A stretch of DNA of 64,000 bases from Papaver somniferum (GCF_003573695.1 NW_020639929.1:958406-1022405), one strand, 5' to 3'; shown: positions 10,791 through 23,524, counted from the stretch's first letter. Program-made: numbers and translations. Notes: generated by a model not told the origin, from the letters alone.

Positions 10791-12249
10791 TGATAGTGGT
10801 AAAAATGGGTTCTTTTCAGATTTGTGAAGGGAATAAAATTTTTAGATTTTTTTTTTAAAACTTAAGAATGTAGCAAAATTAAATAGCAAAGTGATGTGAA
10901 ATTTTATGGACAAATAAGGGTTTAAGATTCCACCATTCAACAATACTTATATGATATAATATTTTTTTTACTATGCAATTTAAATAATTGGTTTGATTCA
11001 AAATATTGCCAAAAGAAGATTTCCAAAATATCAAATGTTAATCACAAGTATAATGCATCAAGAGTCTAAAACTAAGCATGCATTATCAAGGAAAAACACA
11101 GTTGATTAATAAAAATCATTTAATTCATTTTTATCAATGCAATTAATCACATAAAAATATTGCATAAAAAAATAGAGATTACCACATAATTATTGTGAGA
11201 ATGGCTTCCTCTGTCACCCCTGGGATTGGGTTTAGCTACTCATGATGAAAAACCTCTCAAAATATTTCATTGATGCTCAAAAGTGTTTTACATTGAAGAG
11301 AAAGACAAGAAAATGATATAAAACAGGATTCTGCGACCCACAGAAGGCGTCCAGAATCAACGATAGAGATGAAGTGTTGTTGTCGTTGGAAAACTATGAC
11401 CCACAAGCGACAGTCGTTGTGTTTGTTGGTAAACGACTGCCTTTGGTAGTCTTTTCTTCCTCTTCTTCTTCCTCCTCGAGCAGCAGCAGCAGCAGAACCA
11501 GAATCTCTGCAACTTCAATTTTCTTGCTCTGTAGTGCTCTAAACCTCTCCCAATTCTCTCTCCTCTCTTCTATGAGTCCCCAGCACTCTATATATACTCC
11601 ACAGGATCAAGAAGTCTCGCTATAACTCGAGATAATTCTCTCTTAACTCGGTTTGATGAAAAATATTATGGGAATATTTCTTCCCTGATTTAGCTTCTCA
11701 CGCGTAGATTTCCATCCTGGTCACTCTAGAAATGTTTACACACGACCCACAATGTTGCTAGATCCCTCATGCATGAGCAGAACACGCTCAAATCTTCTCT
11801 AATCCCGTGTCCAACCTGTGTTTCCCTGTTTTGCATTCCGTGAATTATCCAGCTAATTCTGGCCAAATTTGATCGAACCAAAAGCCCAAAACGTGTTTGC
11901 TAGGACATATCACAACTTCCTACCAAAAACCAGCCATTGAATTGCCCTAGAACACGTTTAAAAATTCCAACAAAACATCTGCCAGTTGATAATATTTTTT
12001 TCCCGCCAATTTTTGGTTTTTGAATTTGGGAAGAAGATGTCCTCCCCCCTAACCAGAACTGGGGTGCGAATAGCAGCTGCCTTGGGGGTGACCTAGGGGT
12101 GCTCCGTGCAACTTTTCGAGCCGAATTTTCCAACAACAATTATTTTCCAAAAATACCTACAAACACACAAAACACCATAATAAGGACGAAAACAAGTACT
12201 AACAATACGAAACATTGAGGACAAATTAGACACATAAATGCGCCTATCA
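10791..12249 (-). repeat. Middle Athila-type LTR
   Basis: Starts TGATAGGCGCATTT at 12249 and nearly matches the LTR at 19580-20656 over 11180-12249 (same serine-codon repeat near 11460, same TATA box, same GGGGTGACCT block). It serves as 3' LTR for the gag-pol unit and, in position, as 5' LTR for the 557-aa ORF unit. The left boundary is uncertain; a TGATAG at 10791 would fit the family terminus. Confidence 0.7.
11587..11597 (-). promoter_or_regulatory. TATA box of middle LTR
   Basis: GTATATATAG on the minus strand, conserved in the sister LTR at 20002-20012. It is positioned to drive transcription toward the 557-aa ORF. Confidence 0.5.
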
Positions 12250-13340
12250 AATACCCCAAAACTTATTATTTTCTAGTCCTCGAGCAAAAATAAAAAAATA
12301 AAATCGAGTTAATCTCGGGAGGGTTTTCCAGAGGTGTACCCACAAAACCATTACTCCAGACCCTAGCTATCTATGTCGAACCTTGGAAGGCACTAAAGAA
12401 TCTCCTTGGTTGGCTTACAATCACTGACTACAGGAGGAAGTACCCTGATGCGAAATTCCAATTATTGTACACGAGTTTACACTCAAGCATACTAAAATTC
12501 ATATAAAGTGACAGAGCTCTACTCAGATATTTGCACTATGGACATCATATTCGGAGTCAAACTAATCATATGGATAGAAAAAGGAGATGAAAATAGAAAA
12601 ATGTAGATGGTTTTGATGTTAACCAAATGATCGATGTTTCACATATCTGTCTGAAGGCCACTGCCAGAATAAACCTATCCTAATGAAATGAGATACCGGT
12701 CTGACTAATATCAACACAACTGGCATATACAAGGGAACCAGTGGTCAATAACTTAAATCTAGATCAACAAACTGGAAAATACAAGGGAACCAGCAGTTGA
12801 CTACACAGAACAATAACCATTTATTTTTATTTTTTTTAGTAACTTAGTCACTCTAATTCACCCTAGCAGTGGTAACAACTTGAATCGTGTGCCCCACCTA
12901 ATTACTTAGAGAAACATAGTTTAAAATGAAAAAATAAAAAAGAAAAAAAGAAATGAAAAGGACTCAACGAGATATGGTGCAACTCTCATGTTATTTCTAA
13001 CTCCTGAGCTATGTGCTTTTATGAATAGACTCTATAGATGTTTCCATATAATCAGATTGGTTCCTCAACTCCTACAACCAAGATGCTTCCATCCACTTAG
13101 ATTAGTTAATGCCATCCTGAATACGCATAAATTTCTAGGCTCTGGAGTTTATTTATTGCAACTAAAAGCTAACAAAAAGTTTCTTCCCCACCCCCAAACT
13201 TAAATCTAACATTGTCCTCAATGTTTCTAATTAAAGAGCAGTACCAAAAATAAAATAACACAAGGAGAAGTTGGAAAGATAGTACCTGGGTGAAGAAAAT
13301 CAAAAACTAATATACAACATACAACTGCATCGATGGTCAA
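12250..13340 (-). other. Polypurine tract and 3' region of the gag-pol element
   Basis: TTTTGGGGTATT at 12250-12261 is the polypurine tract. Between it and the end of integrase no env-like ORF remains. The region parallels both the outer element (3081-3534 with 23975-24660) and the 3' region of the 557-aa ORF unit. Confidence 0.65.
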
Positions 13341-14799
13341 TCAAGGGTAAACAGGGTCCTCCAGAGGGACCTCCTCAACATCACCTGTAGGAAAGGGCTC
13401 TAAAAAGGGTTTCAATCTATGACCGTTAACCTTCGAAGAACTACTACCATCCGGTGTCTCGATCTCAACAGCTCCATGAGGAAAAACAGTGCGAACAATA
13501 AAAGGACCCGTCCACCGAGAACGTAACTTCCCAGGGTAAAGATGCAAGCGGGTATCATACAAAAGAACTTTTTGACCTGGAGAAAATGACTTCCGTAAAA
13601 TGTTTCTATCATGCAAAAGTTTCATTTTGTTCTTATACTCCTTCGCACTATCGTAAGCATCTATACGAATCTCGTCCAACTCATTGAGCTTGAATTTCCT
13701 ATGGGCTCCTGCCTCGTCAAGTGAAAAATTTAGCTGCTTAACAGCCCAATAAGCTCTATGTTCTAACTCAACAGGTAAGTGACATGCCTTGCCATAAACA
13801 AGCCGATAAGGCGACATTCCAATGGGGATCTTAAACGCAGTACGGTAAGCCCATAAGGCATCAGTAAGCCTAGAAGACCAGTCTTTCCGATTAGGATTAA
13901 CTGTTTTCTCTAATATACGTTTTATCTCCCTATTGGAAACCTCTACCTGACCACTAGTCTGTGGATGATACGGGGTAGCTATCTTATGTGTAATACCATC
14001 ATCAGAAGCTTAAAAGGCCCATTACAAAAGTGCGACCCTCCATCACTAATTATAGCTCGTGGTGTACCAAAACGTGTAAGTATATTATTTTTCAAGAACT
14101 CAATCACAACCCTATGGTCATTGGTTTTACACGCAACCGCCTCAATACACTTAGAGACATAGTCTACGACGACAAGGATGTATAGGTTACCAAAAGAATT
14201 AGGAAACGGACCCATAAAGTCAATACCCCACACATCAAAAACCTCAACAATTAAAATAGGTTTCAAGGGCATCATGTTCCTACGGGAAATGGTTCCTAAT
14301 TTCTGGCATCGTTCACAAGTAACGCAGTAACTGTGGGAGTCTTTAAACAACGAAGACCAATAGAATCCACACTGCTCTTAGCAGCAGTTTTCTTAGCACT
14401 AAAGTGACCCCCACAAGCATGATCATGACAAGAGGAAATAATACTGGACTGGTCACTCTCAGGTATACATCTCCTAATAATCTGGTCTGGACAATACTTA
14501 AACAAATAAGGATCATCCCAAAAGAAGTGCTTAACCTCAGCTAAAAATCTAGAACGATCTTGTTTACCCCAATGTTGGTGCATTCGACCAGTAACAAGAT
14601 AGTTCACTATATTCGCATACCAAGGTAATTGGGTAACAAAGAACAATTGTTCATCAGGAAAGTTATCCCTTATAGGAAGGGAATCATCCGGGGAACTAAC
14701 AACTAGCCTAGACAAGTGATCTGCTACAACATTTTCGGCACCCTTTTTGTCTCTAATGTCTGGAGAAAACTCTTGCAACAACAGAATCCACCTAATCAA
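13341..14799 (-). pseudogene. Athila integrase, frameshifted
   Basis: Integrase inserts the reverse-transcribed DNA. Visible parts in order: the end of RNase H (VVADHLSRL), the zinc-binding region (HDHACGGHF, then CERCQKLG), the catalytic core ([47 protein letters not shown]) supplying the D, D and E residues, and a C-terminal part beginning [21 protein letters not shown]. The frame changes at about 14340 and 13985, so no single protein can be made. Confidence 0.8.
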
Positions 14800-16224
14800 T
14801 CTAGGTTTAGTATCTTCTTAGACAAAAGATATTTTAAAGCAGCATGATCAGTATATATGATGATCTTAGAACCTAAGAGATAGGGTCTAAACTTGTCTAA
14901 GACAAACACAATGGCTAATAGTTCCTTCTCGGTAGTGGTATAGTTCAACTGGGCATCATTCAGAGTTTTGCTAGCATAGTAAATCACATGAAGTAACTTA
15001 TTTTCTCGCTGACCTAGCGCAACACCAATAGCATAATCTGAAGCATCACACATGATCTCAAAGGGTAGGTTCCAGTTGGGTGCCTGGACTATGGGGGCGG
15101 TAGTGAGTAATGACTTAAGCTTCTCAAAAGCCTCTAAACAAGCATCATCAAAGACAAACTTAACATCTTTTGCAAGAAAATTGCAAAGAGGTCTAGACGT
15201 CAAGCTAAAATCCTTAATGAAACGACGATAAAAACCAGCATGCCCTAAGAATGACCTAATATCTCTTACGGTTTTTAGGACCGGTAAAGTTTTAATAAGG
15301 TCAACTTTGGATCTATCTACCTCTATACCCTTTGAAGATACAATATGCCCTAGAACAATTCCTGAACGAACCATAAAGTGACATTTCTCCCAATTAAGCA
15401 CTAAATTCTTTTCCTTACACCTAGTCAAAACTAATGACAAATGATGCAAGCACTCATCGAAAGACGAACCAAACACTGAAAAATCATCCATAAAGACCTC
15501 TAAGAACCGTTCTACCATGTTAGAAAATATGCTCATCATACAACGCTGAAAAGTCGCAGGGGCATTACATAGACCGAAAGGCATGCGTTTATACGCAAAG
15601 GTACCAAAGGGACAGGTAAAAGTGGTTTTCTCCTGGTCTTCTGGGGAAATAACGATCTTATTATATCCAGAGTAGCCATCTAAAAAGCAGTAGTGACTAT
15701 GTCCAGCTAATCTCTCTAGCATCTGGTCGATGAAGGGAAGGGGAAAGTGGTCCTTCCTAGTGACCTTGTTCAATTTCCTATAGTCAAACACGCCAACCCG
15801 TGGTCACTAGGGTCGGGATTAACTCATTGTTATCATTCTGGACTACAGTAATACCAGATTTCTTTGGAACAACCTGAACGGGGCTGATCCACTTACTTTC
15901 TGAAATAGGGTAGATAATGTCTGCATCTAATAGCTTAAGAACCTCAGTTCGAACTACTTCTTTCATATTGGGGTTTAGTTGACGTTGCATCTCCCTAGAA
16001 GGTTTGGTGTCTTCCTATAAATAGATCTGATGCATACAAACAATAGGACTTATACCCTTAATGTCTGCTATGGTCCACCCTAAAGCTTCCTTGTTGTTTT
16101 GAAGGACGGTTACTAGCCTACTTTCCTGATCTCTATCCAAGTCGGAAGAAACAATCACAGGTAAAGTCTCAGACGGGCCTAAAAACACATACTTCAGGGT
16201 ATCTGGCAATGGTTTTAGGTCCAA
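14796..16224 (-). pseudogene. Athila reverse transcriptase and RNase H, frameshifted
   Basis: Copies element RNA into DNA. Motifs in order: SKWISPVQVVPKKSG, YRKLNKVTRKDHFPLPFID, YCFLDGYSGYN with a catalytic Asp, MPFGLCNAPATFQRCM, VFMDDFSVFG (the two catalytic Asp), GHAGFYRRFIKDFS, then RNase H (FEIMCDASDYAIG, YTTTEKELLAIVF, IIYTDHAALKYLL). Frame breaks lie at about 16010, 15800 (bases lost within the WRVCxDYRKLN motif) and 14800. FMDD and the DGYSGYN wording fit the Athila lineage of Ty3/gypsy. Confidence 0.85.
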
Positions 16225-16293
16225 CTTAGGAGGCTCTTCTAAAGAAGGAACTAGGGTAGACTTAGAAACTGGTAGTGGTTCGAACTTAGGTTT

Positions 16294-18665
16294 TCATCCA
16301 TTACTAGTATCTAACAAATGGGTTGAATCTAACAAAGCATTCACCTCATTAATCACCTTATCATCATCAAAATGAATCCCAAATGGAGCTAGGAATTTCT
16401 CTAATGGATCTTCTAACAAAGTGTTTGGTAATGACTCCTCGACTAATGTTCCTATCATGTTCACCTCTTCTATATTCGAGTCATCTAGTTCAGAGGGTAG
16501 CTTACTGATATTAAAAATGTTCAGCTCAATAGTCATATTACCAAAAGACAAATTCATAATACCATTTCGACAGTTAATGATCGCATTGGATGTAGCTAAA
16601 AACGGGCGACCTAAAATCACTGGTATTTGGTTCTCTGGGTCAGGGACAGGTTGGGTATCTAGGATAACAAAATCCAACGGATATATAAACTTGTCGACCT
16701 CTATGAGAACATTCTCGATCACACCACGAGGAATTTTAACGGACCTATCAGCTAACTGAAGTGTCATCTGTGTAGGTTTCATCTCACCAAGTCCTAGCTT
16801 AAGGTACACATGGTATGGCAGTAAGTTCACACTGGCTCCTAAGTCAAGCAACGCTTTCTCAACACGGTACTTACCTATTGTACAAGCAATGGTAGGGGAA
16901 CCTGGGTCTTTATACTTAGGAGTAGTGGTATTCTGAATAATAGAACTCACATGACTAGCTATGAAGGCTTTCTTCTGGACACTGAGCTTACGCTTTCGCG
17001 TACACAAGTCCTTAAGGAACTTGGCATAAGAGGGAATCTGCCTAATTGCATCTAATAATGGAAGGTTGATATTAACCTGCTTAAAAACCTCAAATATATC
17101 ATTAAAGTTGGACTCCCTCTTAGTCGGAACTATCAGCTGGGGGAAATGGGATCTGGGAACAAAGCCGGGCTCATCAGGACCCTCATTTGTCTCTTTGGAG
17201 ACTCTATCAGTCTCCTCATTTTCTGGCTCATAAGGGTGAACTACAACATGTTCACTTTCAGGTATGTCGACCTTATTATCAACTTTCTTTCCACTCCTAA
17301 GGGTTGTAACAGAGTTCACATGATTGTACGATTTCTCTCCTCTAGGGTTAGGATCAGTATGACTAGGTAACCTTCCTTCTTCTCTCTCATTGATAAACTT
17401 AGCTATTTGGCCGACTTGAAGCTCTAATTTAGCAAAAGACTGGGCACTATTCTTAAAATTTTGTTTGGTTTCCTCTTGAAAATTACCCTGGATTTTTACT
17501 AACATTTCCTGGCTTTGTGATAGCATCTCCTGGCTCTTCTTTAATATACTAAGGGTTTCCTCTAAGCTAGTTATTCTATTCTCAGATGGGTTCTGGGTCT
17601 GACCTGAAGAGTTCTTAGTATAACCAAAACCTGGGGGAGGCTGAGAATTACTAGACTGGCCTTGATTCTGGCCCTTAGACCAAGAGAAATTAGGATGGTT
17701 TCTCCAACCAGGTTTGTAGGTCTCTGAGTAGGGGTCAAACTTCTGACGGTTTTCAAACCTAGCATTGTTATAGACAGCATGAGCTTGCTCTTCACTAACC
17801 TGACCTTCCCAGAATGAGTTATCGGGATCTATTCCACAACTAGAGACTTGAGAGGCTCTATTAGGTTCAACAAGGGACTTATTTTTAGATTGACCCATTT
17901 CCAATGCTTCTAACCTTCTAGATAAAGCAGCAAACTTAGCATCTGACGCAAAACTCGTATCTACCATATTGGTGCTACTTCTATTGACCAAGAGTCTTTT
18001 AGGGGGTTCAACACAAGACTCCCACTGTTGGGATTTTTCAGCGATAGCTCCTAAGAAGGTAAAAGCATCATCAGCATTTTTACTAGTGAACTCACCAGCG
18101 CACATAGACTCGACCATGGCTTTGGTCGAATAGTCTAAACCATTATAAATAATCTCTACAAGTTTCATCTTATCAAATCCATGGTGAGGACACTGGGATA
18201 GGAGATCATTGAATCTCTCTAAAAACCTATAAAGAGACTCTCCCTCTTGTTGCAATACTACTAATGTTCTGCCTAACAGCTGCAGTTTTATGCTTAGGGT
18301 AGAACTTCATATAGAAGGCAGCGATAAGTTCCTGCCATGTTTCTATGGATTCAGATGGTAGGTTGTTCAGCCAGGTCTTGGCTTTATCTCTCAAGAAAAG
18401 GGAAACATCTTAAGTTTCAAGACTTCATCAGTAAGGTCTTTATTCTAATTGTCCCACAAATTTCCTCAAAGTCTCTAATATGAAAATAAGGGTTCTCATC
18501 ATCCTTTCCTAAGAATATAGGGATCATCTGAAGAATACTAGGTTTTATCTCGAAATTAGCCGTAGTGGCTGGCAATTTAATGCAGAAGCTCGGTTGGACC
18601 TAGTTGGGAACATGTAATCTTTCAAAGTTGCCATCTGGCAACAGAAGTACTAGGGGTATTTCCTC
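16294..18665 (-). pseudogene. Athila gag and protease, frameshifted
   Basis: Gag builds the particle and protease matures it. The gag start region contains FEIKPSILQMIPIFLGKDD, then FHIRDFEEICGTI, KLKMFPFS, DKAKTWLNNLPS, and GESLYRFLERFNDLLSQCPHHGF. The long open part from 18255 continues to the protease, recognisable by ALLDLGASVNLLPYHVY. DLGA at the active site is usual for Athila. Frameshifts occur near 18395 and 18255. A stop precedes VQPSFCIKLP near 18600. Confidence 0.8.
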
Positions 18666-19579
18666 ACGAAGAGACAGATTCTCAAAACTGAAGTTTCCAA
18701 AAAGGGCTCTCAAAAGAAGAGTCTTCGAGCTCCCCTTCCACAAGAAGAATCTTTAGGCTCGTCACTAATCAAACGGCCAAAATTATTCTTTTCCAAGCCC
18801 TTCGGGCATACACTAAAAAAAAATCCTAAGGAAGGGAGGTTCTAAGCAAACACACACAGGCCGACTCCACCAAATCAAACCTAAAAATTTCTAGCAAACA
18901 AAAAGCATAATGGCTCCACTTAGATTGTTTCTAGACCAACTTCTAATCCTTCGAAAAGGAATTCGTTACAATCTGAGCAAATTCTCTGGAATCAGTACGA
19001 GTCAAAGTGAGTTGAATAGAGGCGAGGGAAGTTCAGTGGAGCTTTTATACCCAAGGCCTCACCGGTATTCAAGGCGGCGCAGTCACGCATTCAACTCACA
19101 GAAACTATCCTGAACTTCGAAGTATGCTCAAAAGAGTAACCAATATTTTCCGAATGACTGTCCTATTAAGCTCGTTACCCTATAGGTCTCGTTCTATTCA
19201 AAATTTTAGGCTTAGGTTCGCGTTTGGTTTCATTTTCCTAAGGCGGGCAAGAAGAGAACGGTGATGAAATCTGAGCCCTTATCTTGTATGGCCAGTCCTT
19301 GCCCTTTACTAGGAATTTAAAGCAACTGGTTCATTCCTCAACATATAATCACCTTAAGGCATACAGTAAACCCGCTTGCAGGAGATTCGCGGGTGTTTCG
19401 AAAGACTTACCTCCCGTACCAGACGGGAGAAAAACCGCTGAAGTCGACTCGGGTCACGACTCCTATGTCGTGTACGAACCCGAGGGGCCGAGATGATATT
19501 GTAATCGTCGTCCTTCCCTGCAAACAGTTTGTATTTAAGGGTACCCTTCCGTAGGATTTAAAAAAAATAAAAAAATAAA
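18666..19579 (-). other. 5' leader of the gag-pol element
   Basis: Non-coding leader between LTR and gag. Its distal part (about 19395-19560) aligns with the leader of the outer element (about 26490-26665), including the words ACCTCCCGTACCA, GTACGAACCCGAGGGGCCGA and CCTTCCCTG. The LTR end and primer site expected between 19560 and 19580 are missing; an A/T-rich run (about 19560-19588) sits there instead, suggesting a deletion. Confidence 0.6.
19411..19509 (-). promoter_or_regulatory. Conserved multi-hairpin leader RNA structure, gag-pol element
   Basis: Stem 1: CTCCCGT (19411) with ACGGGAG (to 19429). Enclosing stem: CTCGGG (19448-19453) with CCCGAG (19480-19485). Inside it, stem 2: CACGAC (19455) with GTCGTG (to 19472). 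Stem 3: GATGAT (19492) with ATCGTC (to 19509). The same four pairings exist at 26509-26609 despite sequence change. Role unknown; packaging, dimerisation or translation control are possibilities. Confidence 0.55.
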
Positions 19580-20656
19580 AAAATAAATAGGGATTACCAC
19601 ATAATTATTGTGAGAATGGCTTCCTATGTCACCCCTGGGATTGGGTTTATCTACTCATGATGAAAAACCTCTCAAAATATTTCATTGATGCTCAAAAGTG
19701 TTTTACAATGAAGAGAAAGACAAGAAAATGATATAAAAGAGGATTCTGCGACCCATAGAAGGCGTCCAGAATCAACGATAGAGATGAAGTGTTGTTGTTG
19801 TTGGAAAACTATGACCCACAAACGACAGTCGTTGTCTTTGTTGGTAAACGACTGCCTTTGGTAGTCTGTTCTTCCTCTTCTTCTTCATCCTCGAGCAGCA
19901 GCAGCAGCAGAACCAGAATCTCTGCAACTTCAATTTTCTTGCTCTGTAGTGCTCTAAACCTCTCCCGATTCTCTCTCATCTCTTCTATGAGTCCCCAGCA
20001 CTCTATATATACTCCACAGGATCAAGAAGTCTCGCTATAACTCGAGATAATTCTCTCTTAACTCGGTTTGATGAAAAAATATTCTGGGAATATTTTCTTC
20101 CCTGATTTAGCTTCTCACGCGTAGATTTCCATCCTGGTCACTCTAGAAATGTTTACACCCGACCCACAATGTTGCTAGAGCCCTCATGCATGAGCAGAAC
20201 ACGCTCAAATCTTCTCCAATCCCGTGTTTCCATGTTTTGCATTCCGTGAATTATCCAGCTAATTCTGGCCAAATTTGATCGAACCAAAATCCCAAAACGT
20301 GTTTGCTAGGATATATCACAACTTCCTACCAAAAATCAGCCATTGAATTGCCCTAGAACACGTTCAAAAATTCCAACAAAACATCTGACAGTTGATATTA
20401 TTTTTTTCCCGCCAATTTTTGGTTTTTGAATTTGAGAAGAAGATGTCCTCCCCCCTAACCAGAACTGGGGTGCGAATAGCAGCTGCCTTGGGGGTGACCT
20501 GGGGGTGCTCCGTGCAACTTTTCGAGCCGAATTTTCCAACAATAATTATTTTCCAAAAATACCTACAAACACACAAAACACCATAATAAGGACGAAAACA
20601 AGTACTAACAATACGAAACATTGAGGACAAATTAGACACATAAAATGTGTCTATCA
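19580..20656 (-). repeat. 5' LTR of the Athila gag-pol element (3' end truncated)
   Basis: Starts TGATAGACACATTTT at 20656 and matches the middle LTR closely. It ends at about 19580 without the last roughly 390 bp seen in the outer element's LTR. A TATA box lies at 20002-20012 (GTATATATAG, minus strand). Confidence 0.75.
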
Positions 20657-22147
20657 GTAGTACCATGCTTCTTTATGCCATCGTAACACAGGGTTAGTAC
20701 CTTGTCTATATATGTGAGTTCTTAAGTTATTTTTCAAAACAGAGCTAGGTTTTACAGCCTCTGTTGGTTTGCAGTCAATCATCATGACATTATCTCATTT
20801 CGAAGCTGACATTGCTTTTATGTATTTATTCTCGCAGCAAAACTGAGCAGCATAATCTATAATCCCTTTAAGCTATATTCTCATAGAAAAAATGAGCAAC
20901 ATAATCTTTAATCCCTTAAAGCTATATTCTCAATTCAAGCTAGTTTGTAGTATACTTCCCAAGTTAATTTTGGTTAATTGATGTTGAAAACTTATTCTGC
21001 TGCATATGTAAAACTAGCTACAACATAAATTGGTCTGCATTAAGTTGTTGAGATGCCCTATACAGGGATGCAAGGGATGTCTTTGGCTTCTTAAACCATC
21101 ATTACTAAAACAGTTATGTGAGTGATAACTTATATTATGACAAAGAATACGAAGAGTATGATAATACTTTTTTATATTTTTATTGAAGAGGTCTTATTTG
21201 TAGATCCATAAAGTACTTTAGGCATCAGTAATGAATATGTTTGGAAGCAAACACGAGTCTGTTTATAATCTTTAAGAGTTTCCAGAAATATGTTTTTTTC
21301 ATTTGTTTGTGAGTTTGAAATGATCTTGTCTAATGTTGAATGTCTATTTCCAGACCATCAAGACGTTTATTGCAAGGAGGAAAATGACAAAAGATAAGGG
21401 TGTCGAGACAATTGATCAGATTAGTGTTTGTTAGCATCAATGAGAATACAAGGAGATCTGCAATACAAGTACATGGTGAATATATTAGAACCTTGCACCT
21501 GAATTATGCAGTTAGCATCAATGAGAATAAAAGGAGGTGGCAATACTGGAAATGGTTGTGCTGCTCTCCTGGGTATGATCCGCAACTAAAGAGATGATAT
21601 TACTTTATTTTACTTATACCCCCATATGAGTTCGAAACTAAGGTCTTATGTTGGTATGATGCCTGTGAGTGAAAGCATATAACTTATTTTTGATTTGTGA
21701 AATATAAAGTTTGATAATAATAAATGAGCCCACTTACAATATTTATGACCAGTGTTTACATGCACGTCAACCATCCACCACTGGTGCCTTTGCTCCACAA
21801 CCACCTGCCTTCTTACTTAGAGTGATAGCAAGACGTGAACAGTCTACTGATCCCCATAATATTGCCGAGCTGGTAAGACCGGATTTTATACCAAAACAAT
21901 AAGCATTTCCTAACTGTTAATTCTTTAGTTTTTGGGTTTGTTTCTGTTTTCTATTTTAACACTCTCCTTTGTGTGCTATATGTACTTGTAGAGTTGGCTG
22001 AGCTTCAAGATCGGGGTTGGTCCGGCTACATGGGGTTGGTCCTGCTACATGTTCCAAAGCACTATTCGTAAGTTGGTGTTGCACTTATAATTTGTTCGTA
22101 AGTTGTTCTAGTCTAGTAAAAGCTAAATTCGGTGTGGTTCCTCTGAA

Positions 22148-22582
22148 CTGCGGGACAATAAAGATACGAGACATGTTAAAACACATGCGGTTGCACTCAA
22201 GGAAAAAGAATTCTCGGAGGGTCTATGGTCACAATAATCTTGATAATGGGTTGGCTTGTTAATTCCCATCCATATGCCTCTTGGGGGTGTTATCATTATT
22301 GGAGAGGAAACAATTGTTTATTGTAGTGCCGGCGTATCTAAAGAAATCCCGACTAGGCCTGTAAGTTACTAAAAACACCTGCTGATTTGCATCCTAAGCT
22401 CTAGCTGGCAGATGGATATTTACACGCTTCTTTCATTTATTGATCTTTTTAATTTGATTTTGAAGTCAATTACAAGGGACTACAGAAGGGTTGATGCAGA
22501 TAGCTCTCGTTTCTTACTCCGTGGTCATGCTCATGCAGGTGTTCTTCACTTACTTGTGATTACCCATGAGAAAGAAAGCTGA
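22148..22582 (+). pseudogene. DDB1: Captured fragment of DDB1 (UV-damaged DNA-binding protein 1)
   Basis: DDB1 is the CUL4 E3 ligase linker. This fragment reads RDNKDTRHVKTHAVALKEKE, then NNLDNG, then LLIPIHMPLGGV with IIIGEETIVYCSAG up to a splice donor (CCT then GTAAGT at 22361). After an acceptor AG at 22464-22465 it continues SITRDYRRVDADSSRFLL and VLHLLVITHEKE. These words match the first beta-propeller region of plant DDB1 and keep the exon order. Two frameshifts (about 22233 and 22251) and a stop at 22580-22582 make it non-functional. The retained intron shows capture from genomic DNA rather than from mRNA. It sits inside the CACTA element. Confidence 0.8.
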
Positions 22583-23101
22583 CTGATCTTTCTAACTTGG
22601 ACAGTCTTAAACGCTAAAATTAGTGACAGGGGAAAAGCTAAGCTCACTGCATAACATTTTCGAGGTTTTTTGAGAATTATTCTCAATTCCTGTAACTGTC
22701 ATGTAGCTCATTTGGACATAACTTGTCCTGTAGCTCATCTGGTAATGTTGCTTTCTAATACATAGGACCAGCCATTGATCCAAATCTTCCATGGTTATTA
22801 CTATGGAAGTTTAGTTCTAAAACCTTGACTTACTTACACCGTACATGTTTTATTTTGATGTTTTGTTTCATGTTAATCCTGAAAGTATCTTTAGAATGGT
22901 AATGCAAGTTTTAACTCTTTTGTGCTGTAGCTTTGAGTGAACTTGCCCGACACCTGATAATTCCACTGGTGGAAATCATGTAGCTCCCCCTGCGAAGATG
23001 TGAGTTGACAACATACCCTGAACCTCCTTTTATGATTTTGATACTTATATGGGTCAGATAGCATGTCGAATCTTGGGTTATAATCTGCACCTCTTCTATT
23101 C

Positions 23102-23104
<3 letters not shown>

Positions 23105-23137
<33 letters not shown>
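23105..23137. repeat. (TA)n microsatellite
   Basis: Uninterrupted TA dinucleotides of about 33 bp inside the CACTA right arm. Confidence 0.95.
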
Positions 23138-23141
<4 letters not shown>

Positions 23142-23524
23142 AACATGTTGGCTGTTGATACGGGTTTTAACATTATTCCCCTGTGATGTTGTTAATCTCC
23201 AAAAAATAAAACACACAGAGTTTATGAACTGAACGAAGTCCTTATACTGTTGTTGATTTGCTTTGCAGGAACGACTATCTTTGTTGATTTTCTATGCTCT
23301 ACTTGATATCATGCATGAAGCATTGGCTAAGTCCATCGTCGTCGGAGGAACTGAACCTGTCGTTTTTTTGTTTAACATTTTGTTGGTAGCACTAGCTAGC
23401 TAGCTTGGACATGTATTGTTCTGAATCAGAATCAGCATTTTTGTGTAATTCTAAACCCAATGGGAATGAATGAATGAATATGGAATTCTCAGTTCGAGTT
23501 TAAATTTGAATTTCAGGTTGAGTT

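Larger units (their letters stand above)
6424..20656 (-). mobile_element. Athila-type Ty3/gypsy composite: LTR, gag-pol, LTR, 557-aa ORF, LTR
   Basis: Minus-strand array inside the CACTA element: LTR 19580-20656, leader, decayed gag-pol 18665-13341, LTR 10791-12249, intact ORF 10780-9107, 3' region, and a diverged LTR about 6470-7800. The reverse transcriptase (YCFLDGYSGYN, FMDD) and protease (DLGAS) are Athila-like. GTAGT occurs at 6419-6423 and again at 20657-20661, a candidate target duplication. However, the left LTR end suggested by family structure (TGATA at 6470) does not abut it. The three-LTR layout suggests recombination between an autonomous and a non-autonomous relative, or two adjacent insertions. 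Confidence 0.75.

Noticed and set aside
11374..11625. Poly-Ser frame in the middle LTR, repeated at 19789-20040
   Set aside because: It is on the antisense strand of an LTR and repeats only because the LTRs are near-identical. The Ser run is a short codon repeat.
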